Of a DNA stretch of 64,000 nt, positions 1 to 11,970 are shown one piece after another (within the stretch, counting starts at the first letter, position 1; every line of letters starts with the position of its first letter). The translations under genes and the position numbers were made by a program. The stretch comes from Punctularia strigosozonata HHB-11173 SS5 (taxonomy: Eukaryota > Basidiomycota > Agaricomycetes > Corticiales > Punctulariaceae), in assembly GCF_000264995.1 (NCBI RefSeq), contig NW_006767445.1, forward strand, positions 256,370 to 320,369. The letters are read 5' to 3'. Below the pieces are notes generated by a model. That model made no database searches. It had not been told where the DNA came from and saw nothing but the letters and a program-made list of their open reading frames with translations.

Positions 1-3000
1 CCCGATTTCGTCACTCAGGCGGAGGCGTACCCCGAGACCGAGTCTTCGGACTCCAGCGCGGGTGTTCATTCGGCAGTCCATGTTGACAGTACCAGCTCTG
101 AGGATTCGTCCGTGGATCAGTCGGCGGTGTTCAGCGAACTGGAGGGATTGGTTGTCGAGGCCGAGCTACCGAACCCTCTTCCAAGCATGGAAATGACTCG
201 TTCACAGTCTTCACTGCGTTCCCGGCCTTCCGATGGCCAGCTTGACGTCAATTTCAAATTTGGTGGAATGTCGTCTGGGTCGTCGCCTTCGTCAATCCCC
301 GAGAAGCCATCGCGACCAGATCGCCCTCTGACATTGTCCGACATCATCCCTCCTCCCTCCCATGTGCGCGCATTGTCGACGTCTGTCATCGAGGAGGACA
401 GTGAGGTGTTGAAGTCCATCTTCGCCAAGGCCGCGGAGGTTGATGCTGCCGATTCAAGACTTAGAGTTGACTCCACCACTAGCTCCAAGCGTCGCGCACG
501 CGATATGGCGATGGCTTCGCTCACTGGCGCGGCAGCAGGTCACAAGCGCGGCACCTCCGAAATCAGCTTCGCCGGCCTGGACTCCTTCGAGGAAGTTCGT
601 CGCGGCTTCGAGTTCGGTCCTAATCGCCCAGCATTCTACGCCCCTCAAGGCGCACGTGCAACCAAACGGACTCACGGACGCGAGACGTCACTGTTCAGCA
701 TTGCATCTATCTCTTCGTACGGGAAGGTCATCAACCCCGGCGTCAAAGATCCCTTCGGCTTCACCATGCCTGGCATGCCCAGCCGGCCGCCTTCTATGGA
801 TATGTCAATCTCAATGTCCACACTGGATGACACTTTCTCCTTCTTGAAGCAGGATCCTGAGCGGAAGCGCGTGGACAGTGACGCCTCCAGTTTCTATTTT
901 CGAGCGTCTAGCCAAGCCTCTCACAGGATGTCCATCGTTGCCCGCGGGCATCGTCGTGATGACTCAGCCTATTCCGTTGGCTCCGTGGCGGCTCCGCCTA
1001 TCAGCATGTTCAACCGCAGCTTCGGACACCGTCGCGATAACTCCGGCAGCTCTAGCTCAGTTGCGCTCTCCTATGCTATTCACGGCGCAAACGGAGGAAG
1101 GGCAGCATGGGCCCGTCACCATCGGCAAGAAGCTTCTGTGGACTCAATCCGCAGTCACTTCTCTGCAGCAAGGTTGGGTCGCCCAGGTCTGGGTGACAAG
1201 ATGCTCGAGTCTGCGCCCATGGACTATGGCCAGCCGCTCCATTCTATTAGCGCATCCCCGACCGGGAGCGTCAGAGACTTCACAGCTGACTCTGCCGCGT
1301 ACATCAGCTCCTATGATTCCATTATGGACGACGAGCGCAAGACGACTTCGGAAGATTCCATCTTCGATAAGACGGATTTACGAGCTTCCACGTCCGACCG
1401 GAAGACCGCCGAGGACTCAATATTTGACAAGGCTAGCAAGCGCTCGTCAACATCCGGCGAATCGCTCTTCCACGCGAACAACGCAGAGGTGCCCCACCTT
1501 CTACCTGCGTGGCGACCCGTCTCGGTGTTGAGTTACGGCAGCTCGAGGAGCCCGCCCGAGGATGACGATACCATGGTCACAGTATGTGATGGCATACCTG
1601 ACTTTATTGACTTCACTGACGATATGATAGATGCTCGGAGGGGGACATGTTCGACGACAATCGATCGGCTCCGTCTACGAGGGTTCGCCGTGCGTTCAAG
1701 TCGAAAAGCGAGTAAACATACTTGCGCCCAGACGGCGCCAAGCTCAGTCCGAACAATCTGCCTACGAACCATACCCCAAGCCAAGCGCGGCCAAGGAGAA
1801 GGCTCTTGTACAACAGCCGTCCATTGCCTCAACATCGTCGTACCAATTCGGGGATCAGCGGATGGTTAGGGCTACCCACGGCCTTCTAGAGCGCCAGAGT
1901 CTCGAGAGCAGTTGCCTGAGTGCTGAAGGCGAAGATTCTTCGTCGTCGTGTAAGCACAGGCATTATTGTACTCTCGCCTTTCTAACGTATTCGCTAGTCT
2001 ACGGGGAAGCGTCCTTCAAGCGCCCGAAGCCCGGTAATCGCTCAAGGTCGAATACCTATGCGAGCTCTGGAGCTGACACCCCGCCTCTCTCGTCTTCTGA
2101 CGGATCTTCTGAGGGTGGCTCTATGTCAAGTATCGATATGTCGCACCTGAGCATCGTGCTCGCCAACGTCACTCATCCCTTGGGAGGTGTCACCGCCACC
2201 CGAGCCAGGACCCGCGCTCGAGGCCGTGGGCATCGCCGTCGCATTTCAGAGGCCCGCATGTCACGTTCATCTGTCTACGAGACCATCCCTGAGGAAGCGA
2301 ATACTCCGTCTGCCCCAAGACTCGCTACTGTGCCCTCGTCCGAAGCCCCGTCCCCTGCTATCTCAAGGCTCGAGGATTCTGTCATCATCGTAGATAGCAG
2401 CTTCCGCGATTCCGCGGAATTCGACGAGCAGGACTACACGGTGCTTCGTCGCTACTACGCGCTCAGGAACGAAGCGCACGAGACACTCGAAGAGAGCAAG
2501 CGAGTCTGGTCGGATACGCCGTTCTCCGTGTTTGCCGTGCAAAGTAAGTTCTGGCGGCCACTCTCCCCACACGCTCTTATCGATGCTTTCCCAGCTTTTG
2601 ACCCTCCATCGGAGCCTGAGGGCATGAAGGCGCTACTACATCACTCCCAGCAGGCGTACGGACCCCTACCTCACGAGTTACGTCTCCAGCGCGCGCGGTC
2701 TCGCAAAAATTCCCGGCCCTCTCCGTACCCCAGCACCGGCATCCAGCGATCTAGCCCGTCCGACCAGATATCGGTATCGCCAGGCATGGTGGACGTCACA
2801 CGGCTGTTAGCCTCCGCGAACAAATCGACCGTCCTTCGGCAGGTTCCACGCAACGAGAACACGGCATCTCCGAGATCAGCGCTTAAGCTCAACGCTGCCG
2901 CCAAGGCCACCAAGGCCTTTGCTGCCTACATCGACGTCGACCCAGTTCAATCCGAGAATGTCTCACAGGACGGCCTGCCTCAGTCACGACCTCGCGTCAA

Positions 3001-3248
3001 CTCCGCGGCCCGTCGTACGGCTCTGGGCTGGTCCAAACGGAGTACGGGTAAGAACGACCAGAAGGAAAATGACCTCTCTCAGCAGAGCGTCGTCATGAAG
3101 TACGCGCAGTTCCACTCGAATCTCATGCCTGATGTGCTGACATATCCTTTACTGCAGCGCACCAGGCTCGTTGCGGATCAACCGCCCTCGCCCTCGTGGT
3201 AGACCCACGCCAGCGCGAACTGCACAGCCGCAAACAATCCGCATCTGA
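1..3248 (+). CDS. Ser-rich protein of unknown function, 3' part (5' end outside window)
   Basis: The reading frame is open from the first base, so the start lies upstream of the window. Introns fit at 1582-1630, 1950-1997, 2544-2594 and 3100-3157; all are GT-AG and keep phase. If the last intron is spliced, the protein ends at 3246-3248 with a basic Arg/Pro tail (RPRPRGRPTPAR). Unspliced, it would stop at 3202. The product is rich in Ser, Arg and Asp, with repeated R-R-D-(D/N)-S patches and two short SEDSIFDK-like repeats near 1350-1430. It has no membrane segment or catalytic motif. A better ordered part lies near 2400-2545 (DYTVLRRYYALRNEAHE). I do not recognise the family. It looks like one of the large disordered, probably phosphorylated proteins common in basidiomycetes. 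The gene is convergent with the tyrosinase. Confidence 0.75.
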
Positions 3249-3945
3249 ACGCCTGCATTCTATACACGAAGGACATTGGCGACGTCAACCTGGATGCAAC
3301 ACATATGACTGCTCTATGCTCATTACCTATGCACGCACCCCTCAATTCTCGATATCGTATCGACTCCCAACACGCCCGCACGAAGTCACGTTTATTCTTC
3401 AATGATTTTCTGCTACGACGCTTTCCGCTGCTTACGACTTGCTACGTGCCATGCATCCTTGCATTTTTGTGAGGTGCCAAGTCACGATGTTACGAATCCC
3501 AATGTCTGCTTGTTTCTACGCTGTCCTTCTCGCGTTGACGCGAGATAGTGCTTTATTTCTTGTTATCTCCGAAGTACACCTGCTTGTGCTCGCATAACGC
3601 TATCTGCAATTGAACCACGTTTTGTCTCGCTTTGTTCTACGCAATGCCTGTTGTCGTAAATAACACTGTATGGCAATCCACTCAGAACGTACTTACTCTG
3701 ATTGCAAAAGAAGCTTCCAATACTTGGTAAGTGAGTCGAGGTTTTGACTTGTGATACGTCAGAAGTTGTTAGCAAGGAGCCACAATAAGAATAATACTGT
3801 ACAAGCTTCGGCGTACATACATGGATGAATATGGTTAACGAGGATCTATTCAGGCAGCGTTCGGACGATGTAAATATTCTCAATATAATTATTTCTTTAC
3901 AATGAGTCCATATCTCAAGCCGAACAGGAAACGGTCAAAATATTC
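3249..3945. other. Convergent intergenic region
   Basis: This is the 3' side of both the Ser-rich gene (+) and the tyrosinase gene (-). Stop codons are dense in all frames and no gene is supported. It probably holds both 3' UTRs. No clear terminator structure was seen. Confidence 0.6.
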
Positions 3946-5660
3946 TCATTCATATACGTAGCATAAGTAACCGCCCGTAGTGTCCATAACAGTGCGGATA
4001 GGGACCTCGGGAAAGAGCCCGTCAGCTGGCAACATGGAATCCAGCTGAGTGGTAGTATAAGTCATGACACAGGAGCACAATGCTAATTCATTCATTTACC
4101 GAAAGGAAAGGGGGCCCCCCGGTTGGATATTTGTCGTAATGGGCGGGTGTGTCGATTTCCTCTACGGATCCGCCGGCATACAACCAGAAGTTTGAGGCCT
4201 TATGATGCTGCCACTCGGACCAAATCTGGACATTGGTCGAACGTTGGTATGAGGCGCGCAGGGTAACTATTGCTGATTCGTAGCGTACCTTGTCGACCAT
4301 CTGGTGCACGATCGCGTCTGTGAGCATCATCTACTATCTGCAGGGGAGATTATCGAATGCTTACGCCGTGATGCATCCAGAACATGGGTTCTGCGAACGA
4401 ATCGGGGTAACGGGCAAGTTAGAATATGACAAATTGCTGCTTACCATTCGCTGTCCATTTAGGACCAGTGACGCAATTCGGGGCACTTGCTGGGCAATCT
4501 TCACCACCCATGTCCCTATATAGCATATCAGTCGGCGCGAAGCCCTTTACTACCATCACTAGTGTCCGCGCACCCTCCCATCATGAGGTGTATGGCACTG
4601 TGTGCTCCCTACAAATTCGATTAGATCATCAACTGAATTTCCGCGGGTTGTGCGGGCTTACCTGGAAACCCTCAAAATACGCCTGGAAACCGGTATAATT
4701 TCCGTCGAATTCGGTTATCAACTTGTGGACCTCTGACGGATTTATGGAATCGCCGGCGAACTTTTCTGGATTTGGAGTGAAGGAGCTCGCGTTGTAAATA
4801 TCCCAGGGAGTCCGGTTGTACACGCGTCTCAGCCTGTGGGGTGCAGGATAGGCGAACATCAAGTCGGTGAATGCGCCGTTGACGACGGTATGATCGTGGT
4901 TCGGGTCGCCATGAACGCTGCCGAAGCCCGTGTGGGGGTTACCATCTAGGAAGAGCGGCGATTGGTCCGGAGCAGCCGAGTCTGCGACGAATAAAGAGTA
5001 GAAATGAGCGACGGAGTCTATATTTACGCCAATAATCACCTTTCGACCAGTCCCAATAGGGCTGCGTGCCGGTGAAGCCGCACTTCTCCTTCATTGCTTG
5101 TTCGTGTACGTGCACATACCTGCCGAGCTGCGTTTAATGCTTCGGGATACAGAATTGGTGCCCGCTCACCATCTATGCCACGGCAAAAACAAGCCAGTCC
5201 AGTGGATCTTCGGAGTCGAGTCAGTCAATTATGCAAGTTTAGGCCAAGGATTGTTTTGGACCGACCTTGGTGTTCAAGTCCATATGCATGTATGAAATAT
5301 CTATCGAGAGTGCCAGTGAATCAATGGTCCCCTCGGAGCTTTCTCGTAGCCCACCGTCATTATACGATGACGACCTGTTGATTGGTGGAATGAGCGATAT
5401 ACTAGGATCAACGCTCGGCGCTAATCTCTCGTCATGAGGCCATTTTGCCAAGCACTGCATTACTAGGGTCAGCGATAGCAATGCATGACCAGCGTGAAGC
5501 GAACCTTAACGGCTCTGATCCATTCTGCGCGTTCTTCATTCGAGAGTGACCTCCATTCCCTTCGGACAGATGGATGCTTGCACTCGCCGCCGCCGATGGC
5601 AGAACTCGTAAGCCCGAGCAGGACAGCTAAGACGGTGAAAGCAATGGAGAGAAGCTGCAT
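3946..5660 (-). CDS. Secreted short-form tyrosinase (two-copper monooxygenase)
   Basis: Exons on the minus strand are 5660-5505, 5454-5355, 5300-5266, 5207-5170, 5119-5040, 4981-4662, 4608-4574, 4515-4445, 4390-4365, 4300-4289, 4225-4100 and 4044-3946. All junctions are GT-AG and in phase, giving 365 aa. The first ~22 residues are a signal peptide (MQLLSIAFTVLAVLLGL). Copper A ligands are the His of HMDLN, the His of IHWTW and the His of PWHRW. Copper B ligands are the H-x3-H of GAHSAIH and the second His of FWMHHG. The family hydroxylates monophenols and oxidises diphenols to quinones, as in melanin or phenolic metabolism. The length and the C-terminus (GGYLCYVYE) fit the short secreted fungal type without the C-terminal lid domain. 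Exon 10 is only 12 nt (MVDK). A good TATA box lies about 60 bp upstream of the ATG. The gene looks functional. Confidence 0.92.
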
Positions 5661-5718
5661 GGGCAGAAAGAGGGCCGCTTATTGGCGCGTGCTGGTTCTT
5701 CATGCAATGTAAGCGTCC

Positions 5719-5727
5719 CTTATATAC
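5719..5727 (-). promoter_or_regulatory. TATA box of the tyrosinase gene
   Basis: On the minus strand the sequence reads GTATATAAG, about 60 bp before the ATG at 5660. This is the usual distance for a fungal core promoter with a short 5' UTR. The assignment rests on motif and position only. Confidence 0.55.
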
Positions 5728-8700
5728 AACTCCCCACCAATCCGCCTCCGGTGGTCAAATTCATTCCGGTCATATGGGAAGCTCTCGAATGGGCGATTTG
5801 AGCGCAATGAGGAGGATTGGCATCTAAAAGACGGACACGCCCCGAAGATGCGGTAACTTCTTGACCTCTGTGGAGGGATTCGGGGAACATCCGCACGACG
5901 GTTCCTGACGGGTATAGATCGATGAGGGCAACGTAATGACATCGGAACGGGCTCTGTGTAGACAGCGGAGACATCGAAGAAACTCGACGCATCATCCACC
6001 CGAGCGGCCCCGGCGGTGATAGAATGGTCAGCGTCCATACTCATCGGATCGGCGCCTGGAGGAGACTTCCAAAGGAGTCTGGCAACAGGCTGACTGTATT
6101 AACGTACTGAAGGACATGCATAACTGCACATCAGGCATACATATAGAGGCGATGATGTGCAGCATTGTCATGCAAGTAGCGTCACAGTCGCGCACGCATC
6201 GCGGGATGGGAGCATTGATGCGTCGTAAATCAGGTCAACGGCGGTCGAATGCCGCATCTCGGAGTCCGGCAGCATTGATCCTAAAGGCATAAAGTGCCCG
6301 CGTTGCCCCTCCGCATGCCGCCCATATAGTGGCATCTGGGTGCATTCATGGTTGTGATCGCCGATAGAGTGGTTGGATGTATGTGCTTACGTGGAACTCA
6401 ATCCGATCGGTCCTCATGGCGGTAATGTGTCTGTGTAGCCCAATGTATACTTCAAACATCATCGCAGCTCCTTGCTGGTCGTCAATGGTCGGCATCATTT
6501 TATAGCAATTCTTACATTAAAGTGCGTTCACCAACGCTGCTTTGTCTTGATACGGCGTTCGCCCTATTGTCGATAAAAGCAGAATGTCTTCGAGTAACTG
6601 CCATCGTCTCACGCACTGACGTCCATCCATGTGCCGCGAGAAGCAGATCCGGTTAGCTGGGGGCCTGGGGCTCGTAGCCGCCCTTCACTAAGTATCTGGA
6701 ATGAAGTCCGAGCTTAACATCATCATTAAGCAATACATCATTGGTGCGATCTGCATTAGAAGGTTAGCTAGCGCCTCCGCTGCTGAGGAGTATCAAAGTA
6801 CCAGGGGTCGATAAACTGCCAACTGATCACGAACCGGTCAACTCCAGGACATGAAATGAGGTGATATGGGCCGGAAATCGTAGGGAGACGATCACGGGCA
6901 AGCGATTGTTCGATTACGGCCATGACGTGTGCATTCTACACAAGCACTGACCAGCAGTTGGAATATGGTCACGGATCTAGGGCGTACGTTAGCACCACGT
7001 CACTCAGGTCAAATTACGTTCAGACAACGCCTCTTGCCGCTATCTCATCGGCCACAGGAACACATGCGGTAACCTCACCCTGCATCAGCCCTGCGCAATT
7101 CTGATGTGTCTCGCGAGTACATCTATAGGTTCGCATGCTAAGACGCAACTTCTTTTGGCCCGGGGAGTAATACGGATTAACAAATTCACGTACTGCCCAA
7201 AGTTCCTTTGCCCGATTCACTGCAGCGGTTCGCGCGCTCGAAACGGCAGCGCAACGAATTCGCCGATCGCACGAGACGTGATGCGCATCTCATGGATGGC
7301 GGATGAGTGATATGCCCTGCACAGGTCTCAGCGAAGATATAGCACAGGGAGGATGATGCGGCAGATCTTAGGGAGCTTGTTAAAGTGAGAGCGCACCATT
7401 GCAGTGACTTACGTTGGCCCTGGCTGCCTTCCATATGCGAGCACGGGGTGGAAAGAGTACATATGCCTGGCACTTCTGCCATCATCACAGACGAAGCGGT
7501 TTGAGGGAGTCACATAAAACCGATGATCGTGGAAGATCCTTACAGTTAAGGAAGTCCCACCCGAAGTGGGATTGGGGGGCGAAGATATATCTACTGCTTG
7601 GTTCAGAAGGTACAGGTAACAAAGCCGAACACGCTCGGTTTGGTCAGTGTCACTCGCCGGATCGGTTACCGCAGGTCTGTTGGAGGGAGAGTTGCCAGAT
7701 CTGGAACATGGGGGACCTATCGAATTGCGTTTTTGATCGATGACAAGTTCAATGCATCTGGGTAGTACGCCGAACGTGGTGCGCTCGACGCTTGGCGCCA
7801 CAGTAAGTATGGTCGGCGCCAAGGTGGGATACGGTGATTGGTAATCAGCCAGCGCACCGATTTCTCCGGCCGATCCCGTCGTGCCTCTGCTTTGCAGCGC
7901 TGCGTGCTGAGCTGCTAAGCCTGTGGCCCTGTGCTGATGAGCCCGACTTAAAGCGATAAGACTTGAAAGGATCCTCCTTCGAGAGTCGTTCAACCCTGCG
8001 GCCTAACGATCTATACCACCCTGCATGGCGCCCGGCATCGACAGCAAATAGGAGTACACGGTATATGTTACGCCGGCGCGCTCGCTGAGATACAGCCTAC
8101 TGCGCCAGACTACGGCCGTGTCTGTGCTAGTCCGCTTGGGTCGCGGTCTTTTGGGACATGTTCGTGGCTCCGAGTCAGAGCTAGTGCCATTCCCGACGCT
8201 CCTGATCAATACAATCACGAAGGCAATATGACCAAGTGCTTGTCACCGAGCTCGGAGATAGTTTCACGCTTGCGCCGAGACCCATCCGTTCGATTCGATG
8301 ATACGCGCTCTGGAGCTCAAGGGCGGCATTTCTGCGTAGTTCCTGTCAGATTTGGGGGAGATATTTTTGGCCAGTGATTGTAATCGCTGAAAATCACGCA
8401 GTATGTCGCGAATGTCACCGAAACTGTGTTCACTGCCAGCACATTGTCGTACAGTGCCAATAAAAGATCAACACATATCCGCCAATTTCGGCAATTGGCT
8501 ACCTGCGTCGCAGTGACTTGACCATGTTAATGGATCAGGAATAACGCTGTCCTCACTACCACCACAATGTCGCTCCCCTCCATGGCATAATCGAAGATCT
8601 AGTGATTTGGTAATCCTTAAGCTGACTGTCGGCCGTTATCACATTAGCGCTGACGAACTAGATGATTGCAAATTCTTGACTTTTCACCCTTTCACTGGAG

Positions 8701-8837
8701 TTGAACAGTCGTTGTGACCAGTTCATCGCTCTCTCGATACATTCCTCCAAAATCAGTTGTATGAATTTTCATAGCCTCTATGTAGCTTTTGCCCGTGGTC
8801 CTTCTATGAAATTCGTCTGAGACAGAATCTGCAGAGC
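5728..8837. other. Gene-free region upstream of tyrosinase
   Basis: About 3 kb with only short, overlapping ORFs on both strands, none over 200 codons. None shows a recognisable domain or a sensible exon chain. I see no transposase, reverse transcriptase, tRNA or long repeat. It holds the tyrosinase promoter at one end and the F-box 3' region at the other; the middle may be decayed mobile DNA or a long regulatory region. Confidence 0.5.
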
Positions 8838-8927
8838 CCTCGCCTTCGCGTGACCGATACATCGGAGTCGCTGTCCCAGAAGCCTCGCCTTCGCGTAACC
8901 GATCAATCGGAGTCGCTGTTCCATGGG
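8838..8927. repeat. 45-bp tandem repeat at the F-box gene 3' end
   Basis: Two copies of a 45-bp unit lie head to tail, 8838-8882 and 8883-8927. Both begin CCTCGCCTTCGCGT and contain ATCGGAGTCGCTGT. Degenerate further copies with TCGGAATC(A/G)CTG cores continue to about 9030. Read on the minus strand the units give Asp/Ser/Glu-rich peptides. The stop codon of the F-box gene falls inside the second copy. Confidence 0.7.
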
Positions 8928-10681
8928 CTTCGTCTCGACTCATGCTCTATGATACGCCCCTCGGAATCACTGTCCCATAGTAGATCAGGATTGCTTCCCG
9001 TCTCTTCTCCTATAGAACCCTCCTCGGAATCGCTGACCTGCAGTGCATCCGATTCCGCATCCGATTCTTCCACTGTAAGACGCTCCGCGAAACCAGTAGA
9101 CTCACAAAATCTGTGCAATTTCCTACGCGAGCAACGTTCTCCAGGGACGAGAATGACTGCAAGTGCATTAGTTCCCTCGTCGCCGCTCCTGGTGGTCAAT
9201 AGATGCTTCAGTTCATCCAGCATATACTGGGACGTCGAATCCCATTTCAGGTACATGCGGACGTGCTGCAGATTGGGGAGTGGAGTAGGTCGCTCTGGTG
9301 ATGGAGTGAGGAAGGGGATGACGGCCGAGCAGGCCAGGTCCCCCTGAAGGAGGAGTTCTGTGACTGTGGTTCCGAAGCGCTGCAAGAAGGATTCTGCGAT
9401 CGACTCGTCCGTACGGGCGTCCTGCAGCTCAAGGTCGTTCTGACGCACATCCCCGATGAGCCGTAGCAGGATGGATTGCCATCCATCCGGTACAGTTATC
9501 CGCAACATCGGAACGTCGGCCTTGTCCGGGTATCGAGTCGAATATGCGACCAACTCGCAGTACAGGTAGCACCCGTAGTGATTGAAGAGCAAGCGTCTCA
9601 ACCCTGGGCCGTTCTCGAGATGCGCATCGACCAAGGATATGAGCGGGGTGAGATCGTAACCCCATCTCGAGTCGAGTAGACGAATCGATATCGAGGAAGC
9701 AGAAGGTATTCCGAGATGGTGTAAGATCTCGCACACCCGATGCTCGTCCGCGCACAACTCCAACGTGGTTAGCTGATTCAGAGTGATGACGTGGCGATCC
9801 CCTTCCGCGAGTACCGAAGGCCGACCATACGTTCTATCCCCTATACATTCCATGGCAAGAAGACGAAGCGTCGTTATGGGTTTCAAGACTGCGACCAAAT
9901 CCCTAGCTGAAGGCAACGCATCCAACTGGCGTAGCTCGAGTCGTTCCAAATTGTGAAGAATCGGGTTAGATCGGAACAAGCTCCAGTCAAATGACACGCC
10001 ACTCAAACAAAGATGACGGAGACGGGGGGCAATGCATCCGAGGAAATTTTGCGGCAAGTTCCATGTACAATCCGGAGTAATCTTAATTGAGCACGAGATG
10101 AGTAAAGGCGCGGGTCGTGAGAGTTCCTGAGCCATCGGGCCTAAACCAGGAATGTAATGCACCCGCAGCTCTTGCGTTCGATGGAGACAACAGAGAGCCT
10201 CCTCCAGAGCAATGGCACCTATGTCCATTTCGGACCATCGGCGAGCGTAGAGTGACAACGGCAAATCTTGCGACCGCGCCATATACGTCCTGGTCACTTC
10301 CGGAATAGCACAAGGCACATCCGTCCAAAGAGCAGGGTTCTTCAGCGCCGTCTCGCGCCAGGAACGACAGACTTGCGTGAATGCAAAGCTTGAGATACCT
10401 GGTAGTTCTAGCTCGAAATTGGGCATGCAATGCCCAAAGATTAAGGCGATAACTTCAGGAGGGAGTTCCGAGACGGGCACAAGCTGATTACGACGTTCCC
10501 GTAAAGAGCGGATTTGTTCAAGCAAAGATTGTACATCCACGAGCAAGCCTGTGATCTTGTCGTCGATCTGCCTACGTTCGTGCGAGCGACCAGCTTGCGT
10601 GGCACTGGATTTTATGCTGAATTACAGATAAGATGAGCTCAAGCCGAACATAATGTATCTCACTCACGTAGCCGAGGACAT
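8903..10681 (-). CDS. F-box domain protein with leucine-rich-like repeats
   Basis: A 14-nt first coding exon (10681-10668, MSSAT) is joined over a 51-nt intron to a long exon 10616-8903, giving 575 aa. Residues ~25-45 form a short coiled stretch (LLEQIRSLRERRNQL). An F-box follows (LPPEVIALIFGHC), then the FTQVCRSWRETALKNPALW motif that typically follows it in basidiomycete F-box proteins. The rest is loosely LRR-like (LRHLCLSGV, LERLELRQL, LTTLELC). The C-terminal ~50 residues are acidic and Ser-rich and are encoded by a minisatellite. The F-box family recruits substrates to SCF ubiquitin ligases; the substrate here cannot be inferred. Such genes are strongly expanded in Agaricomycetes and fast-evolving. 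Confidence 0.85.
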
Positions 10682-11882
10682 GAACTGAAGGTTGGATGGT
10701 ATTCTTGTTTTTGTTTGGGTGTTGAGAGACGACGGTGGCCGGGACAAAGTACGGCGCCGCCCTCCGCAGCTCGTGGCTGAAGCGTTGAAGTCACTGGGTA
10801 CAAATCTAGATTTCTCATGATTCCAAAAAATTCAAGAAACATCCTATAAAAATTTGCAATCTTTATAACATATTTGAAAGTGACAAATCATGGACAAAAT
10901 AATAATTCTCTTGATTTTATTCGTAGTTTTCTGCGATTTTCTGCGATTTTTTAACATCTTATCAAAGATTTTTAATCTGAAACATAAATTTCAAATGTTT
11001 ACAGGATATTTCTTGGATTTTGAGATGTAAGATTTGGTCCCTGTGAGTCCCACGTCCTACTACCACTTGCTCTGATAATCATCAGTCGTCTCCCCCCCGA
11101 AAACTTGCTCGAGCGCAACTTGAAGCTTGAGGACTGGCGAAATTACTACACGAACGGCTGGGTTCTCACCGGAATTCCATATGATCATTCTGTGTTGGAA
11201 TGACGGCTTCAACATCTTTTCGAGAGCCCGCTGAACTAACTCAGGACTTCATCCAAGCTCTACATTCAGCGTCTCTGACTGCGCTACCGCGTTGTGCACG
11301 GCATGCACTCGACGTCATACACTACGGTTTTTTGCGGCAGTATCCGAGGCCAAATGTGTCCTATCGCCCAGTCAAGTCCCGCGCGCCCTTGGATGCCTTA
11401 CTCGTACGAGGACGCGACGTGAACTGCTTGAAGTCGTGCGTGCAAACTTAGAGCGAAGTCCAGACGACGCGGGGCGCTTTATAGATGGCTATTGTGACAC
11501 GGTGTTCGTTGAGTCGTCGAGATACTTATGCGCTTGTCATCGCTGACACAAACTCATCCTAAGGCTATGTTCCGATCTGATGGCCTCGTGCCAACTCCGT
11601 TGCGCTCCTCCGCGGTATAAGAAGCCTGTCTGTGTCGTCAATATCATGTCGCAGAACCCGAGGATGATGTTCCCGAACCACGGTTCCCACCTAATCAATA
11701 TGATCTGAACCTTGCACGCATCTCTTCGCACCGGCAACGCACCCATGATCTCTCTTCTCCCGAGAAACTCAGCTCCCATCTATCACCGTGGGTTTCCGCT
11801 TACCTCCAGACGCCGAAAACATCTTGCAATGTCCCAAGAACCGCGCCAGCTTTCCCGCCGCATTCAAGGCTAACGCACGATG
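10682..11882. other. Intergenic region with an AT-rich block
   Basis: This lies between the F-box gene (-) and the NRPS-like gene (+), so it is a divergent promoter region. Positions ~10800-11040 are markedly AT-rich, with TTTTCTGCGAT repeated in tandem near 10925-10950. The flanks are close to the window average. Short ORFs at 11200-11780 show no recognisable protein. Confidence 0.5.
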
Positions 11883-11890
11883 CATATATA
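11883..11890 (+). promoter_or_regulatory. TATA box of the NRPS-like gene
   Basis: A CATATATA motif sits about 85 bp before the ATG at 11971, a position compatible with a core promoter. The evidence is motif and spacing only. Confidence 0.45.
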
Positions 11891-11970
11891 GGTAGGTCAT
11901 TGTCAAACTTGCGTCAACGAGTCGACAACGCTCACATCGTTCCGCAGTTCTGAGCGCCTCTCCTGACAAC

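Noticed and set aside
4289-4330. Loss of the first His in the tyrosinase HH motif (reading VHQMVDK)
   Set aside because: This arises only if intron sequence is translated; splicing the preceding exon gives a normal HHG followed by the MVDK microexon.
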